The position numbers and the translations under genes were made by a program. The notes beneath the pieces are model-generated. The model was not told where the DNA came from and did no database searches. It saw only the letters and a program-made list of their open reading frames with translations. DNA of 40,444 nt from an uncultured Gemmiger sp. (GTDB lineage: Bacteria > Bacillota > Clostridia > Oscillospirales > Ruminococcaceae), in assembly GCA_944388135.1 (NCBI GenBank), contig CALXHP010000075.1:1-40444 (forward strand), in the 5' to 3' direction. Shown here piece by piece: positions 30,919 through 39,999 of the stretch. Position 1 is the first letter of the stretch; every line of letters starts with the position of its first letter.

Positions 30919-32457
30919 ATGATGAAATATCTGCAAAAGCTCGGCAAGGCATTGATGCTGCCCGTCGCCGCGCTTCCTGTCTGCGGTATCCTTATGGGTA
31001 TCGGCTACGCGCTCTGTCCGTCCACCATGCAGGGCGGCGAGGTCACCGGTATCGTACAGCTGATCGGCTTTTTCCTGGTCAAAGCCGGCGGCGCCCTGAT
31101 CGACAATATGTCCTGGCTGTTCGCCGTCGGCGCAGCCGTCGGCCTGGCTGACGACCATGACGGTACCGCCGGTCTGGCCGGTCTGGTCAGCTACCTGATG
31201 ATGACCAGCCTGCTGTCCGTGACCATGCCCTCCACCATCGAATGCTCTACCGCAAGCGGCGAGATCGCCACCGCTACCATTGCTGCTTCCGGTGTGCCCA
31301 TCACGATGATCGCCAGCCTGGCCGACAACGAAATCAGCATGCTGGCTTTCAGCAAGATCGCCGGCAACGCCTTTATTGGTATCCTGGCTGCCATCATCGG
31401 TTCCGCCTGCTACAACAAGTTCAAGAATACCCAGCTGCCTGATTTCCTGGCTTTCTTCAGCGGCAAGCGCTTTGTCGCCATCGTCACCGCGCTGGTTTCC
31501 ATCATCTCTGCCGCTATCCTGCTGTTTGCATGGCCCTTCATCTTCGGTGCTCTGGTTGCTTTGGGCAACGGCATCGCCAGCCTGGGCGGCATCGGCGCCG
31601 GTCTGTACGCCTTCTTCAACCGCCTGCTGATTCCCACCGGTCTGCATCACGCTCTGAACAACGTGTTCTGGTTTGATACCATCGGCCTGGGCGACCTGAA
31701 GCACTTCTGGGCCGGTGAAACCACCGCCGACGTGGGCTGGAGCCTCGGCATGTACATGTCCGGCTTCTTCCCCTGCATGATGTTCGGTATTCCCGGCGCT
31801 GCCCTGGCCATTGTCAAAACCGCCAAGAACAAGAAGGCCGCCATCGGTCTGGTATTCTCCGCTGCCATCTGCGCTTTTGTCTGCGGCGTTACCGAGCCCT
31901 TCGAATTCGGCTTCATGTTCCTTTGCTTCCCGCTGTACATTGTCTACGCTCTGCTGTACGGCATTTTCACCATCATCACCTACTACGTTGGCTTCCGTGC
32001 CGGTTTCAGCTTCTCTGCCGGTCTGACTGACCTGGTCTTCTCGGCTTCTCTGCCGGCTGCTGCCAAGACTTGGATGATCATTCCTCTGGGCATTGCCGCT
32101 TTCGTGGTGTTCTACCTGGTATTCTACTTCGCCATCACCAAGTTCAACCTCAAGACCCCCGGCCGTGAGGATGAAGATGCCGAAGCCGCTGAAGCCAACA
32201 TCACCCTTGCCAACAACGACTTCACCAAGATCGCCAGCGGTGTGCTCCAGGCTGTGGGCGGCAAAGAAAACGTTGCGAATGTTGACTACTGCGCCACTCG
32301 TCTGCGCTTCGAAGTCAAGGACAGCACTTCCGTGAATGAGAAGGCTGTCAAAGCTGCCGGCGCTGCCGGTGTCATTCGTCCCAGCAAGAACGCTTGCCAG
32401 GTCGTCATCGGACCCAAGGTTCAGTTTGTGTACGACGAATTGAAGAAAATGCTGTAA
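30919..32457 (+). CDS. nagE: PTS permease EIICB, N-acetylglucosamine/glucose family
   Basis: The 512-residue product imports and phosphorylates a hexose. The EIIC membrane domain (about 1-410) has LMLPVAALPVCGILMGIGYAL, NRLLIPTGLHHALNNVFWF and GVTEPFEFGFMF, which holds the sugar-binding acidic residue. The EIIB domain at the C terminus has the phosphorylated Cys in VDYCATRLRFEVKD. No EIIA domain is attached, so a separate EIIA-Glc-like protein must supply phosphate. nagB and nagA follow, which points to N-acetylglucosamine. GGAGG precedes the ATG; the longer frame from 30799 is unlikely. Confidence 0.93.
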   Translation: MMKYLQKLGKALMLPVAALPVCGILMGIGYALCPSTMQGGEVTGIVQLIGFFLVKAGGALIDNMSWLFAVGAAVGLADDHDGTAGLAGLVSYLMMTSLLSVTMPSTIECSTASGEIATATIAASGVPITMIASLADNEISMLAFSKIAGNAFIGILAAIIGSACYNKFKNTQLPDFLAFFSGKRFVAIVTALVSIISAAILLFAWPFIFGALVALGNGIASLGGIGAGLYAFFNRLLIPTGLHHALNNVFWFDTIGLGDLKHFWAGETTADVGWSLGMYMSGFFPCMMFGIPGAALAIVKTAKNKKAAIGLVFSAAICAFVCGVTEPFEFGFMFLCFPLYIVYALLYGIFTIITYYVGFRAGFSFSAGLTDLVFSASLPAAAKTWMIIPLGIAAFVVFYLVFYFAITKFNLKTPGREDEDAEAAEANITLANNDFTKIASGVLQAVGGKENVANVDYCATRLRFEVKDSTSVNEKAVKAAGAAGVIRPSKNACQVVIGPKVQFVYDELKKML

Positions 32458-32509
32458 GGAACCCCTTGCAGCGCCTCGATAAAGGTTCTGGTTCCCTTTA
32501 TTGACCTCC

Positions 32510-32549
32510 GCCGGGGGCGGGCGCAATGCCTGTCTCCGGCCTTTATTTT
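32510..32549 (+). terminator. Terminator of the PTS gene
   Basis: Thirteen-base arms (32510-32522 and 32528-32540) pair at every position when G-U pairs are allowed, with loop GCAAT, followed by CTTTATTTT. Confidence 0.8.
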
Positions 32550-32576
32550 CACCGAAAAATCGTAGTTTTCCATTAT

Positions 32577-32596
32577 CTTTCATGATATAATGAAAG
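32577..32596. promoter_or_regulatory. nagB promoter with overlapping operator palindrome
   Basis: CTTTCAT and ATGAAAG, perfect 7-base arms around GATATA, contain the -10 TATAAT (32586-32591). The -35 is weak. A repressor bound here would cover the -10, so amino-sugar-dependent control of nagBA is likely. Confidence 0.6.
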
Positions 32597-32642
32597 CAAA
32601 AGCTGGTTCTTATCCCCTACAATCATCAGGAGGTTTTTTCTT

Positions 32643-33371
32643 ATGAAAATTATCCGTGCAAAAGATTATTACGACATGTCCAGAAAGGCAGCCAACATTA
32701 TTTCCGCCCAGATCATCATGAAACCCAACTGTGTGCTGGGTCTGGCCACCGGCGGCACCCCTGTGGGCACCTACAAGCAGTTGGTGGAATGGTACAACAA
32801 GGGCGATTTGGATTTTTCCGAAGTCACCACTGTCAATCTGGACGAATACCGCGGCCTGCCCCGTGAGCATGCCGAGAGCTACTGGAGCTTTATGCACCGC
32901 AACCTCTTTGATCTGGTCAACATCAACCCTGCTTCCATCAACCTGCCCGACGGCACCAACATGGACGCCGAGGCCGAATGCGCCCGCTACGACTATGTCA
33001 TCAAGCGGGTAGGCGGCATCGACCTGCAGCTGCTGGGTATTGGCCATGACGGCCACATCGGCTTCAATGAGCCGGGCGAAGCTTTCGAGCTGGGCACCCA
33101 CTGTGTGGATCTGAAACCGGAGACCATCGAAGCCAACAAGCGTTTCTTTGAAGGCAACGAGGACCTGGTCCCGAAGCAGGCCTACACCATGGGCATCAAG
33201 ACCATCATGCAGGCCCGCAAGGTTCTGATGGTGGCTAACGGCAAGGACAAGGCAGAGATCGTCAAGAAGGCCTTCTTTGGACCCGTTACCCCGGAGGTCC
33301 CTGCCAGCATCCTGCAGATGCACCCTGATTTTATTCTGGTTGGCGACGAGGAAGCCCTGAGCCTGATCTGA
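32643..33371 (+). CDS. nagB: Glucosamine-6-phosphate deaminase
   Basis: The 242-residue product converts glucosamine-6-phosphate to fructose-6-phosphate and ammonia. GLATGGTPVGTYKQL binds phosphate, NLDEYRGL supplies the catalytic Asp, and GIGHDGHIGFNEPGE the active-site His and Glu. AGGAGG precedes the ATG. It has its own promoter with a palindrome and is followed 16 bases later by nagA. Confidence 0.96.
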   Translation: MKIIRAKDYYDMSRKAANIISAQIIMKPNCVLGLATGGTPVGTYKQLVEWYNKGDLDFSEVTTVNLDEYRGLPREHAESYWSFMHRNLFDLVNINPASINLPDGTNMDAEAECARYDYVIKRVGGIDLQLLGIGHDGHIGFNEPGEAFELGTHCVDLKPETIEANKRFFEGNEDLVPKQAYTMGIKTIMQARKVLMVANGKDKAEIVKKAFFGPVTPEVPASILQMHPDFILVGDEEALSLI

Positions 33372-33387
33372 GGCAGGAGGAGCAACA

Positions 33388-34515
33388 ATGATTATCCGCA
33401 ATGCAAAGGTATTTACCATAGACGGCAATTTTGTGGAAAAGGATCTTGTGATCCGGGACGGGCGCATCGTATTCGGCGCAGCACCCCTGCAGGACGAGGA
33501 AATCATCGACGCCAACGGCGCCTATGCCCTGCCCGGCCTGGTGGACATCCATTTCCACGGTGCCGTGGGCCACGATTTTTGTGATGCCGACGAGGCCGGT
33601 TTGCAGGCCATTGCAGACTTTGAAGCCAGCAAAGGTGTGCTGGCCATCTGCCCCGCCACCATGACCTTCAGCGAAGAGATTCTGAATGGGATCATGGATG
33701 TAGCTGCCGCCCACAAAAACGAGCGTGGTGCCGACCTGGTGGGCATCAATATGGAAGGGCCTTACATCAGCCCCAACAAGGTGGGGGCGCAAAACCCCAA
33801 GTATGTTATGGCGGCCGATGCGGGAATGTTCCGGCGCCTGCAGGAACGCAGCGGCGGGCTGATCCGTCTGGTGGATATTGCCCCGGAGGAACCGGGCAAC
33901 CTGGATTTCATCAAAGAATGCCACAATGAGGTCCGGATCTCCATCGCACACACCTGTGCTGATTACGAGACCGCCAAGGAGGCGTTTGCAGCCGGTGCCA
34001 CCCATATGACCCATCTGTACAATGCCATGCCCGGCATCACCCATCGTGCCCCCGGGCCCATCATCGCCGCACTGGAAGAGGGTGCCGAGGTGGAACTGAT
34101 CACCGACGGCGTACATATCCATCCGGCTGTGGTGCGGTTCACCTTCCGCACCTTTGGGGACGACCACGTCATCCTGGTGGCCGACAGCATGATGGCCTGC
34201 GGCCTGCCCGACGGTCAGTATTCCCTGGGCGGCCAGGCCGTCACGGTGCGCGGTCCCCGGGCCACCCTGACCGAGCAGCCCGGCACCATTGCCGGAAGCG
34301 CCACCTGCCTGTATGACTGCATGAAGCATGCCGTGCTGGAGATGGATGTACCCCTGGCCAGCGCCGTGCGTGCTGCCAGCCTGAATCCCGCCCGCAGCAT
34401 CGGCGTAGACGCAGACTACGGCAGCCTGGAACCGGGTCGCTGGGGCAATGTGATCCTGGCGGATTCGATGCTGAACATCGTCAAGATCATCCGCAAGGGC
34501 GAAGTGCTGGCGTAA
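33388..34515 (+). CDS. nagA: N-acetylglucosamine-6-phosphate deacetylase
   Basis: The 375-residue amidohydrolase removes acetate from GlcNAc-6-phosphate, feeding NagB. Metal and catalytic motifs are DIHFHGAVGHDF, GINMEGPYIS, IAHTCADY, THLYNAMPG, and VADSMMACG with the catalytic Asp. AGGAGG precedes the ATG. Cytoplasmic; order nagB-nagA matches the pathway with the PTS gene upstream. Confidence 0.95.
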   Translation: MIIRNAKVFTIDGNFVEKDLVIRDGRIVFGAAPLQDEEIIDANGAYALPGLVDIHFHGAVGHDFCDADEAGLQAIADFEASKGVLAICPATMTFSEEILNGIMDVAAAHKNERGADLVGINMEGPYISPNKVGAQNPKYVMAADAGMFRRLQERSGGLIRLVDIAPEEPGNLDFIKECHNEVRISIAHTCADYETAKEAFAAGATHMTHLYNAMPGITHRAPGPIIAALEEGAEVELITDGVHIHPAVVRFTFRTFGDDHVILVADSMMACGLPDGQYSLGGQAVTVRGPRATLTEQPGTIAGSATCLYDCMKHAVLEMDVPLASAVRAASLNPARSIGVDADYGSLEPGRWGNVILADSMLNIVKIIRKGEVLA

Positions 34516-34559
34516 GGAACAGTATTCATAATATTGTATAAAAATTTGTGGCCAGGCCA

Positions 34560-34588
34560 TTGCAAATTGTGTACACCTTTGTTATAAT
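34560..34588 (+). promoter_or_regulatory. Promoter of ireB
   Basis: TTGCAA (34560-34565), a 17-base spacer and a perfect TATAAT (34583-34588). Confidence 0.75.
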
Positions 34589-34623
34589 ATAGGTATTATT
34601 ACGCTGAGAAAGGGGAACTGGAT

Positions 34624-34875
34624 ATGCCGATCTCTGAGCCGACTGCTGTATTTTCCATCCGTGATGATCGCGATATGGAGATCAAACAGGCTGTGCTGCA
34701 GGTCTATCGTGCGCTGGAAGAGAAGGGCTACAACCCCATCAACCAGCTGGTAGGCTACATCCTGTCCGAGGATCCGACCTATATTACGACTTACAAAAAT
34801 GCGCGGGCCATTATCCGCCGCATCGATCGTGACGATTTGCTGCAGGCCTTGGTACGCGATTACGTCAAAGGGTAA
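34624..34875 (+). CDS. ireB: IreB-family regulatory phosphoprotein (UPF0297)
   Basis: The 83-residue product matches the IreB/UPF0297 family: VLQVYRALEEKGYNPINQLVGYILSEDPTYITTYKNARAIIRRIDRDDLL is nearly the whole family signature. In Enterococcus, IreB is phosphorylated by the Ser/Thr kinase IreK and affects cephalosporin tolerance; the N-terminal threonine here is in PTAVF. Usually ruvX and a UPF0473 gene follow, but here a terminator follows at once, so the gene stands alone. AAAGGGG precedes the ATG. Confidence 0.93.
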   Translation: MPISEPTAVFSIRDDRDMEIKQAVLQVYRALEEKGYNPINQLVGYILSEDPTYITTYKNARAIIRRIDRDDLLQALVRDYVKG

Positions 34876-34886
34876 TATTCTCTGAA

Positions 34887-34929
34887 CACAAAAATTCCCG
34901 TGTGCGATCAGCACACGGGAATTTTTGTG
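34887..34929. terminator. Bidirectional terminator between ireB and the methionine-gamma-lyase family gene
   Basis: Perfect 19-base arms (34887-34905 and 34911-34929) around GATCA with A/T tracts at the ends. Confidence 0.92.
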
Positions 34930-34936
34930 TTTGTAT

Positions 34937-36196
34937 TTATGCAAAGAATGCGTTTTGTACGGCGTTGAGCACCGCGGCACGACCGGCGGTAAAGTTCACG
35001 CCCCCCTGCAGATAGCAGGTATAGGGGGCACGCAGCGGGCCATCGCAGGAAATCTCGATGGTACTGCCCTCGGTAAAGCTGCCGGAAGCCATGACCACCT
35101 TGTCGGTGTAACCGGGCTCATCGGCCGGTTCCGGGGACGCAAAACTGTCGATGGGGCTGTTATGCTGGATGCCTGCGCAGAACCCTGTCAGGGCTTCTGC
35201 ACTGCCCGAATCAAAGCAGGTAACGATGTCGTTGTGGTCCTCGGTGTAACGGGGCACCGGATGGACCCCCGCCAGCTCCAGCAGACACTGGGCGTAGATG
35301 GCCGTTTTCAGTGCCTCACATACAACCCCGGGTGCGTAATAAAAGCCCAGGAAAGTGTCCCGCAGGCTGTCCTGAGTGCATCCCAGATCAGCCCCGATGC
35401 CCGGCGCCGTAAACCGGTGACTGCATTTTTCCACCAGATCGGCCCGGCCTGCAATGTAGCCGCCGGTGGGGGTGATGCCGCCGCCGGGATTCTTGATGAA
35501 GCTGCCCGCGATCAGATCGGCGCCCACAGCCAGAGGCTCCCTTGTCTGGGTAAACTCCCCATAGCAGTTATCCACAAAAATGACCGCCATGGGATTGGCC
35601 TTGCGGGCCACTTCCGCCACCTTGCGGATGGTCTCCAGGTCAAAGGCATTGCGCTGGGTGTAGCCGCGGCTCCGCTGGATATGCACCACCGTTGCCGTCC
35701 TGGCCTTCTCAGCGATCAGGTCGTAATCCGGCATATGGTCGGCCAGCAGAGGGCATTCATCATAGTGCACGCCATATTCCCGCAGGGTACCGCAGCCTTT
35801 GCCCGCTTCCCCGATACCGATCACACCTTCCAGCGTATCGTAGGGACGTCCGGTGGCAGCCAGCAAGGTATCCCCTGTGCGCAGCAGACCAAAAAGGGCC
35901 ACCGTCAGGGTGTGAGTGCCGCTCATGAACTGGGGGCGCACCAGCGCCGCTTCGGCACCCATACAGCGGGCAAAGACTTCCTCCAGCTTGTTGCGGCTGT
36001 CATCCCAGACGCCGTAGCCGCTGGACCCCCAGAAGTGCCGGGCTTCCACACCACAGTCGGTGAAGGCCCGCAGCATTTTCAGCTGGTTGTAGTCCCGGAT
36101 TTCCTCCACATGTGCAAACTGTTCCCGGCAGAGTTCCATGGCCCGGAGATCCAGAGCCAGCACTTCCGGTTTGATATCGTAAAACTGTTCGATCAT
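34937..36196 (-). CDS. Methionine gamma-lyase family protein (YnbB-like, 'aluminium resistance')
   Basis: The 419-residue PLP-dependent protein belongs to the family once named aluminium resistance protein. Signatures are HFWGSSGYGVWDDSR near the N terminus, RPQFMSGTHTLTVALFGLLRTGD, FVDNCYGEFTQTREP, and GSFIKNPGGGITPTGGYIAG, in which the lysine should hold PLP. The true substrate is not established. The start at 36196 overlaps the stop of the GNAT gene (ATGA); the longer frame lies inside that gene. Last gene of the murD operon. Confidence 0.88.
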   Translation of the reverse strand: MIEQFYDIKPEVLALDLRAMELCREQFAHVEEIRDYNQLKMLRAFTDCGVEARHFWGSSGYGVWDDSRNKLEEVFARCMGAEAALVRPQFMSGTHTLTVALFGLLRTGDTLLAATGRPYDTLEGVIGIGEAGKGCGTLREYGVHYDECPLLADHMPDYDLIAEKARTATVVHIQRSRGYTQRNAFDLETIRKVAEVARKANPMAVIFVDNCYGEFTQTREPLAVGADLIAGSFIKNPGGGITPTGGYIAGRADLVEKCSHRFTAPGIGADLGCTQDSLRDTFLGFYYAPGVVCEALKTAIYAQCLLELAGVHPVPRYTEDHNDIVTCFDSGSAEALTGFCAGIQHNSPIDSFASPEPADEPGYTDKVVMASGSFTEGSTIEISCDGPLRAPYTCYLQGGVNFTAGRAAVLNAVQNAFFA

Positions 36197-36975
36197 ACTG
36201 TTTCCCATTTCCGTGTAAATTGTTGTATCGTACCTGCCCGGGTGAACCCCAAACGGGTGTAAAAGCCTTGCAGGGCGGGCGCACTGACAAAGCGAACCGT
36301 ACGCCGGAAGGCCATCTGGTTGGCCAGCCGGACGATCAGCCATCCGGCCAGTCCCCTGCCCCGCCAGTCCGGCGCCGTAACACCGGCCGAGAGATAAGCC
36401 TCCGTCCGGCTCTGCTCATAGCATCCCACGGTGCAGACGGGTTTGCCCTGGTCCACCAGGGCATGGCAGCACCCCACCCCATGGGCGATCGAGGTACAGG
36501 CTTGTGAGTAGAACTGTTCCTGTTCCGCCACACTGTCCGGAAAAACCAGCCGGCTGACCGGCAGCATGGCGGGATGTTCCTCCAGCTGAAGCTCCGCCGT
36601 CGGAGCAGGCGGAACCGGCAGTGCCCTGCCCTGGGGCAGTTCCCATAACAGCAGCGGTGTTGCCCGCTGCCAGCCGTCCAGCGCTTGCTGCTCACTCAGC
36701 AAGCGATCCGCCTGCAAAAAACGAAGAAATCCCCCCAATTCCTCCGTCGCCTCCTCTCCCGCTTCGCCCGCAGGCAACGCCCCGCAGAGGGTTGCAGTGC
36801 CGCTCCGCAGCGCCAAAACCGCGGTTCCCGGCAGCAGATAGAAGTTCCATCCACTGGCCGGATGGGCCCCAAAGAGCGCACAACGGGTACCCATGGTGGC
36901 TTCAAAAAAGGGCTTACCGGCCAGGCGGCGGGCAAATTCGGCGCGGTGTGCAGAGTTGGTAACGGCTTGAATCAT
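36193..36975 (-). CDS. GNAT-family N-acetyltransferase
   Basis: The 260-residue product has a C-terminal GNAT domain. GVTAPDWRGRGLAGWLIVRLAN is the acetyl-CoA-binding motif, followed by VSAPALQGFYTRLGFTRAGT. The N-terminal 140 residues are less conserved and Ala/Leu-rich. Substrate unknown. It lies 26 bases after murD and overlaps the next gene, so it is in their operon. Confidence 0.85.
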   Translation of the reverse strand: MIQAVTNSAHRAEFARRLAGKPFFEATMGTRCALFGAHPASGWNFYLLPGTAVLALRSGTATLCGALPAGEAGEEATEELGGFLRFLQADRLLSEQQALDGWQRATPLLLWELPQGRALPVPPAPTAELQLEEHPAMLPVSRLVFPDSVAEQEQFYSQACTSIAHGVGCCHALVDQGKPVCTVGCYEQSRTEAYLSAGVTAPDWRGRGLAGWLIVRLANQMAFRRTVRFVSAPALQGFYTRLGFTRAGTIQQFTRKWETV

Positions 36976-37001
36976 GGGGATTCCTTACTTGAATGGTATT
37001 T

Positions 37002-38399
37002 TTATTGCAGCGCCATGACAATACGCTTGAAGTCGCGGCCGCGGACCTCAAAGTTGGGGTAGAGGTCAAAGGAGGCGGAAGCCGGCGAAAGGCTGACCAC
37101 ATCACCGGGTACGGCGGCGGCACGGGCCTTTTCTACGGCATCCTGCATGTTTTCCGCATGAAGGATCACCAGATCGCTGGCGGCAAAATCCGGATGTTCC
37201 CGGACCGCCTTCTCGATCCGGGGACCGGTCGCCCCCATGAGGACCAGCGTCTTGACGTGGGCCAGGATCTCCGGCGCCAAGGGCTCGTAGGGGATCTTCT
37301 TGTCATAGCCGCCCGCAATGAGGATGATCTTCTGGTCAAAGCTGCGCAGGCCGGCGATGGTCCGGGTGGGGCTGGACGCGATGGAGTCGTTGTAATAGGT
37401 CACGCCATCCAGTGTGCGCACCGGCTCGATGCGGTGTTCCACCCCGGTAAAGGTGGAGGCTACCTGCCGCATGGCTTCCACCGGCACACGGCCCCAGACC
37501 GCAGCAATGGCTGCCAGCAGGTTTTCCACGTTGTGCAGGCCACGAAGCTTCACATCCTTGCGGCAGACCACCGGTGTGACGGTTCCGTTCTCGGCGTAGC
37601 AGAGCATATCGTCCTCGGCTCGCAGGAAGGCACCGTTATCGGTCTCGTGCAGCCGGGTGAACCAGACCTGCTCCCCCTTGCAGTCGCGCTGCATACCGCG
37701 GGTGATCTCGTTTTCATAGCCCAGCACAGCACGGCAGGGCGGCACCTGCCACAGCAGGATGTTCCGCTTGGCGTCGATGTACTCCTGCATATCCTTGTGA
37801 TGGTCCAGGTGGTTGGGGGTCACGTTGGTGACCACTGCCACCTTGGGACTGCGGCGCATGCTGATCAGCTGGAAGCTGGACAGCTCCACCACGGCCACCG
37901 CATCGGGGGTCACGTCAGCCAGCTGGGGCAGCAGCGCCGCACCGATGTTGCCCCCCAGGAACACCCGGCGTCCGGCGGCTTCCATCATCTTGGAGATCAG
38001 CGTGGTGGTGGTCGTCTTGCCGTCCGAACCGGTAACGGCAATGATCTCGCAGGGGCAGAACTCAAAGAAAAGTTCCACTTCGCTGGTCACCATGGCACCG
38101 GCTTTCAGGGCAGCCTGCAGTTCCGGCTTGTAGTATTCATACCCCGGCGTCCGCATAATGATATCCTGGCCGGCAAAACCATCGGTATAATGCTCGCCGA
38201 GGCTCAGGTTCACCTTCAGGCGGCGCAGCGTCTCCGCATAATCGCCGAAGTCCTCCAGACTCTTCTTCTGGTCGCAGAGTGTCACCTGGGCACCCAGCTC
38301 CACAAACTGTTCAATGCAGCGTTTATGACTTACGCCTGCACCGATAAAGGCAACTTTTTTGCCGCGAATCAATTCCTGTAACTGTTCCATGGGCAGCAT
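37002..38399 (-). CDS. murD: UDP-N-acetylmuramoyl-L-alanine--D-glutamate ligase
   Basis: The 465-residue cytoplasmic enzyme adds D-glutamate to the peptidoglycan precursor. VAFIGAGVSH opens the UDP-binding domain, AVTGSDGKTTTTTLI is the ATP loop, NVTPNHLDHHKDMQEY and GVEHRIEPVRTLDGVTYYNDSIASSPTRT are family signatures, and LIAGGYDKKIPY lies in the C-terminal domain. It is outside the usual division-cell-wall cluster, heading an operon with a GNAT and a PLP protein. GGGGAG precedes the ATG at 38399. Confidence 0.95.
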   Translation of the reverse strand: MLPMEQLQELIRGKKVAFIGAGVSHKRCIEQFVELGAQVTLCDQKKSLEDFGDYAETLRRLKVNLSLGEHYTDGFAGQDIIMRTPGYEYYKPELQAALKAGAMVTSEVELFFEFCPCEIIAVTGSDGKTTTTTLISKMMEAAGRRVFLGGNIGAALLPQLADVTPDAVAVVELSSFQLISMRRSPKVAVVTNVTPNHLDHHKDMQEYIDAKRNILLWQVPPCRAVLGYENEITRGMQRDCKGEQVWFTRLHETDNGAFLRAEDDMLCYAENGTVTPVVCRKDVKLRGLHNVENLLAAIAAVWGRVPVEAMRQVASTFTGVEHRIEPVRTLDGVTYYNDSIASSPTRTIAGLRSFDQKIILIAGGYDKKIPYEPLAPEILAHVKTLVLMGATGPRIEKAVREHPDFAASDLVILHAENMQDAVEKARAAAVPGDVVSLSPASASFDLYPNFEVRGRDFKRIVMALQ

Positions 38400-38437
38400 T
38401 GTGCATCTCTCCCCTGCTGTTGATTTCTGTCTTTCTT

Positions 38438-38466
38438 ATTATACTCAAGGATGGGTCCTACTGCAA
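38438..38466 (-). promoter_or_regulatory. Promoter of murD
   Basis: TTGCAG (38461-38466), a 17-base spacer and TATAAT (38438-38443) on the minus strand. It sits directly after the probable prs terminator. Confidence 0.75.
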
Positions 38467-38468
38467 CA

Positions 38469-38492
38469 AAATCGGCCCGCCTGCGCGAGCCG
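38469..38492 (-). terminator. Probable terminator of the prs gene
   Basis: CGGC-CGC and GCG-GCCG arms (38473-38480 and 38485-38492) with one mismatch. On the minus strand ATTTTG follows. Moderate stem and short T run. Confidence 0.45.
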
Positions 38493-38509
38493 AAAAAACA
38501 ATTTACAGA

Positions 38510-39679
38510 TTATTCCTGGCCGCCCATGGGAATGCCGTGCTTTTCCAACAGGGCACGAATCTTGGTCATGGGATCAATGATGCTGGAAACGCTCTTGTCA
38601 TGGTTGATGGCGGCAATGAAGTAAGCGGTGTACTTGGACACATCCACGTCGAAGTACCACTCACGCTCCAGCAGTTCCGGCTTGCGGTAGGTCAGGTTGG
38701 TGCCCAGCACCGCCTTCAGGATACCGTCGTTGTAGGCCTTGTCGAACTTCTCCAGACCGGCGGTAAAGAGCGGGAAGGTGGCGCAGGTAAAGATGTTGCG
38801 GGCACCGCGCATCTTCAGCTCATAGGCAATGTCCAGCATGGACTCACCGGAAGCAATGATATCATCGGCGATAAAGACGTCCTTGTCCTTGACGCTCTCG
38901 CCCAGATACTCGTGGGCCACGATGGGGTTGCGGCCATTGACCACACGGCTGTAGTCCCGGCGCTTGTAGAACATGCCCAGGTTGCAGCCCAGTACGCTGG
39001 AATAGTACATGTTGCGGTTCATGGCGCCCTCATCGGGAGAGACGATCATGAAGTGATCCTTATGGAAGCTCACATCCGGCACATGGTGCAACAGGCACTT
39101 GAGCACCTGATAGGTGGGCATGACGTTGTCGAAGCTCATGGTGGGCACGGCGTTCATGACGCGGGGGTCATGGGCGTCGAAGGTGATGATATTCTTGACG
39201 CCCACCGCACGCAGCTGCTGCAGAGAGAACGCGCAGTCCAGGCTTTCACGGCTGACGCGACGATGCTGACGGCCGCCGTACAGGCTGGGCATGATCACGC
39301 TGATGCGGTGTGCACGGCCGGACACAGCCTGGATCAGGCGCATCAGGTTCTGGAAGTGGTCGTCGGGAGAAAGGTGATTCTCATACCCGAACAGCTGGTA
39401 GGTAACACTGTAGTTACCCGGATCGACGAAGATATACAGATCGTCACCACGGGTCGAAGCCTTGACCAGGCCCTTGGCGTCGCCGGACTGAAAACGCGGG
39501 CAATCCGAAGGAATAATGAACGACTCGACATCCATGCCGACTTCCCGTGCCCAGCGGACGAGGTGACCATCCACCAGTTTGCAGAGTTCTTCGGCACCAG
39601 GACAGGCGATCAAGCCCAGATCAGCAATTGCATCCTCTTTGGCAAAAAAATCGCGCGGGCCAAGATTTTGTTCAGCCAT
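38510..39679 (-). CDS. prs: Ribose-phosphate pyrophosphokinase, divergent clostridial form
   Basis: The 389-residue product should make PRPP from ribose-5-phosphate and ATP. The PRPP loop VFIADDIIASGESMLDIA is intact, RRVSRESLDCAFSLQQL resembles the flexible-loop region, and FDAHDPRVMNAVP stands where most enzymes have DLHA. It is about 70 residues longer than the common 315-residue form, with an extra N-terminal stretch. The start at 39679 has AAGGAG upstream. A GC-rich hairpin (39727-39741) opens its leader. Alternative: a PRPP synthetase-like regulatory protein, though the binding loop argues for activity. Confidence 0.82.
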   Translation of the reverse strand: MAEQNLGPRDFFAKEDAIADLGLIACPGAEELCKLVDGHLVRWAREVGMDVESFIIPSDCPRFQSGDAKGLVKASTRGDDLYIFVDPGNYSVTYQLFGYENHLSPDDHFQNLMRLIQAVSGRAHRISVIMPSLYGGRQHRRVSRESLDCAFSLQQLRAVGVKNIITFDAHDPRVMNAVPTMSFDNVMPTYQVLKCLLHHVPDVSFHKDHFMIVSPDEGAMNRNMYYSSVLGCNLGMFYKRRDYSRVVNGRNPIVAHEYLGESVKDKDVFIADDIIASGESMLDIAYELKMRGARNIFTCATFPLFTAGLEKFDKAYNDGILKAVLGTNLTYRKPELLEREWYFDVDVSKYTAYFIAAINHDKSVSSIIDPMTKIRALLEKHGIPMGGQE

Positions 39680-39999
39680 ACGTGTTTGCTCCTTACTTCC
39701 ATCATAAAATTGTTGTTGTTTTGAAAGGGGCGCACCGCCCCATTTATTAGTATTGTAGCACACGGGGCGCGTAAAATCAGCCCTGATACGCAAGTTTTTC
39801 GACGTTTTGGGCATTTTCTGCATTTTAAATATGAATCATTAGACACTCTGTCGGGAATTCTGTCGAATTTTACAAAAAATTTGCAATCCGATGTATAGGA
39901 TGATTGTAGCAGTTCCGGTTATGGTGCGTAAGCCCTTTTGCAACACAAAAAAACAGCGTTTGCTGTTACGCAAACGCTGTAAAAATTGAATCCAGTCGA
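39680..39999. other. Intergenic region between prs and rplQ
   Basis: It holds the prs promoter (extended -10 TGC-TACAAT on the minus strand, 39752-39760), a GGGGCG/CGCCCC hairpin in the prs leader (39727-39741) followed by a CAA-rich stretch, and the rplQ terminator. Nothing coding is seen between 39780 and 39940. Confidence 0.6.
39946..39980 (-). terminator. Terminator of the rpoA-rplQ operon
   Basis: ACAGCGTTTGC (39953-39963) and GCAAACGCTGT (39970-39980) with a six-base loop. On the minus strand TTTTTTTGTG follows. Confidence 0.92.
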
